Positions 62,144 to 64,000 of a stretch of DNA of 64,000 nt are shown here, piece by piece. This DNA comes from Agelaius tricolor (lineage: Eukaryota > Chordata > Aves > Passeriformes > Icteridae), in NCBI GenBank assembly GCA_023055355.1, contig JALJCS010000002.1:83539001-83603000 (forward strand), read 5' to 3'. The notes under the pieces were generated by a model. That model did no database searches and was not told where the DNA came from. It saw nothing but the letters and a program-made list of their open reading frames with translations. A program made the translations under genes and the position numbers. Each line of letters opens with the position of its first letter. Position 1 is the stretch's first letter.

Positions 62144-64000
62144 CTACAAGTACGAAAAAACAAGAACAAAAATGGGTTAAGGAGTTCACTACAGAAGAAA
62201 ATAAAAATCATGCAAGTGATTATAATGACTCTAAATGCATATTCTCCTGAATGCAATTAAATCTGACTTTGAAGTCTGCACTGATACTTCTGTTAAAGGT
62301 CACTTGTACCAGGCAGCAAGGCACAGTGCTGCACAAAACACAGAGCTGGTTAAGGCTGTGCACACAAACAATCCTCTGTATCAGCTCCATTTGTTTTACT
62401 GGCACACTGGACGGGCTTATTTGAATAAGATATGGGCACTGCAGAATAAGATGGTGTCTGTGGGTGTGCAGCAGATTCCTGTTGTGCTCTAACATTGAAT
62501 TTCTCTGCATCAGCTGCACAGTTGGAGCACTCTGGTCAAATGTTTCCCACTGCCATATGAGGGAAAGAGCAAGGAGTTAAATCCCAGGCACTTGTTATTA
62601 AAAAGAAAAAAAGCCAAGTAGGAGTCTGGGAAGAAACCTAATTGTTCTTTCACTCACAGAAGGGTTTAGCAATTCATGTAAAATATGTATCTTATATTTC
62701 AGAACAAACTAATTTTTAATTTTAGATGCATGATGTGTTATTAGTAGTGCAGGGATTTGACATTTGAAAAGAGAAATTATTTGCTATTTTTCTCTAGCAT
62801 TCTTTTAAAAAGTTATATAAGGCCAGAAGGCATGAGTCTCGAAGTTCAGTACTCCAAAAGACCAAGGCAGAAGTAAATGACACACAAGGCATTTCAGCTA
62901 CACAAACACTCCTAGTCAACTAAACACTGTGTACATTAGGAAATTGGCTTTCCCCTGGAGAGTAGGAGGAGGGCTCAGACAGGCTGGCTGGTCTGTGAGA
63001 TAGCTGGCATTGCTCTCGTTCACTCTGAGGAGAATGACTCGGGCTGCAGCCTGTCTAATACAAGAGGGTGTTTCCTTGCTGCAGTTGCTGCAGCTGGAAG
63101 AACTGGCCACATCGTGTGTGAACTCATTTCACAGACACCCAGGAACTGGAGCAGAGACTGTCCCAGAAACACCCCTCTGACTGGCTGAATCCCACCCTAC
63201 AAATTCTCATACTGCCTCCCGTTTGTCCCCATGTTGCATTCCTGTGACTTCAGACAGGGTCAGTAGGAGCAAGTCAGTAGCTCTGCCTAAACAGCATATT
63301 AAGACAGATTCTGCTGAGGCTTTGTAATGGGTATCCTAATTTTGGTGTCCTTTCATGCAAACTTTCTAAGCCCTGTCACTCCAGGGGAGAGGTAACCTTT
63401 ACATTTGCTCTATGAAGTGAGAGGAGAGCACTGGGGCTTTGCTCTGGACCAGACTCAAGAGGAGAGGTTACCCAGGATAGTTGGACTGCACAGTTTGGGA
63501 TGAGCTGGGACTCTGCCAACATGCTCCCCTCCACACTCACTCAGAGTGGGCCAAGAGGAGAAAGGTGATGAAAGCTTTCATATCTCTGTCAGGAGAAAAG
63601 CCACAAGCATCTCCAGCTCCCACTAACTTGATGCATCCATCTCCCCTCCTCAATGGCCTCATCCCACAGCATCTTTGTAACCTGGCCAAGGCCTGACTCC
63701 AGCTTTAGTGGAAAGCTGTCATCAGTGGCAGCACTGGGTGATAGAAAGGGAGCAAAACAATGAGGGAAAACAATGCCTATACTTTTATTTGGGTCTTCCT
63801 GGACAAACCTGTTGCTGAGTGCTTTGCACAGGGAATCTGTAGTTTACTGAATTCCCAGGGTCCTCAGGCAGTGACAGGCATGTCATTTCTTGTGACCATG
63901 AGTGGTGGGCTGGGATCAGCTGCCTCCCAGCCCCTCTGCTTTCCCTCCAGCACCTGCCACTTGAGCACTCCCACCCCATTAGATGTATTTACCTGCAGCA
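62144..64000 (-). other. HAS2: HAS2 intron upstream of the 34-codon exon (partial)
   Basis: At least 1857 bp of the intron that separates this exon from the first coding exon, which is outside the window. No repeat or RNA gene is recognised. The last bases contain CAG/GTAAAT on the minus strand, but the codons before it do not match the expected end of the first coding exon. Confidence 0.85.

Noticed and set aside
63993..64000. CAG/GTAAAT on the minus strand at the right edge, as the end of the first HAS2 coding exon
   Set aside because: The codons before the GT would end in Leu-Gln, whereas HAS2 ends this exon with Tyr-Val-Gln. The eight visible bases do not fit, so it is most likely a chance donor-like sequence in the intron.

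Overview
The window is vertebrate nuclear DNA, most likely from a bird, probably a passerine. The evidence is multiple CR1 LINE 3' ends, an avian-style gammaretrovirus-like endogenous retrovirus (ERV), and exons of hyaluronan synthase 2 (HAS2) beside a large AT-rich gene desert. There is no bacterial-type gene organisation, no CRISPR array and no recognisable tRNA or rRNA gene. Most open frames in the desert look like chance.

Region 1 (1-9498, minus strand) is a nearly complete provirus of gammaretroviral type. Read in element direction (descending coordinates) it has a 5' LTR (8821-9498), primer binding site, leader, gag, protease, pol, a short cysteine-rich ORF at the pol/env junction, env, a polypurine tract, and the first 195 bp of the 3' LTR, which the window edge cuts. 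The LTRs differ at 8 of 195 comparable positions with no indels. Gag, pol and env each carry several nonsense codons and frameshifts, many of them TGA codons that fit CpG decay. The provirus is a degraded insertion of moderate age.

Region 2 (9499 to about 57060) is intergenic desert. It holds CR1 fragments on both strands, homopolymer runs, a (CCAT)n microsatellite, a CT-rich tract, a GC-rich block near 13.2-13.9 kb, and a CpG-rich island near 44.3-44.8 kb built around six copies of a 39-bp minisatellite.

Region 3 (about 57060-64000, minus strand) is the 3' half of HAS2: a long AU-rich 3' UTR, the last coding exon (310 codons plus stop), a 1994-bp intron, a 102-bp internal coding exon, and part of the next intron upstream. 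The first coding exon, with the start codon and N-terminal membrane segments, lies beyond the right edge. Reading frames, splice sites and catalytic motifs are intact, so HAS2 appears functional.

The least explained item is the 181-codon ORF at 2446-2991. It has paired CxxC motifs, overlaps the end of pol and the start of env in another frame, and sits just downstream of a good splice acceptor. It is a candidate retroviral accessory gene.
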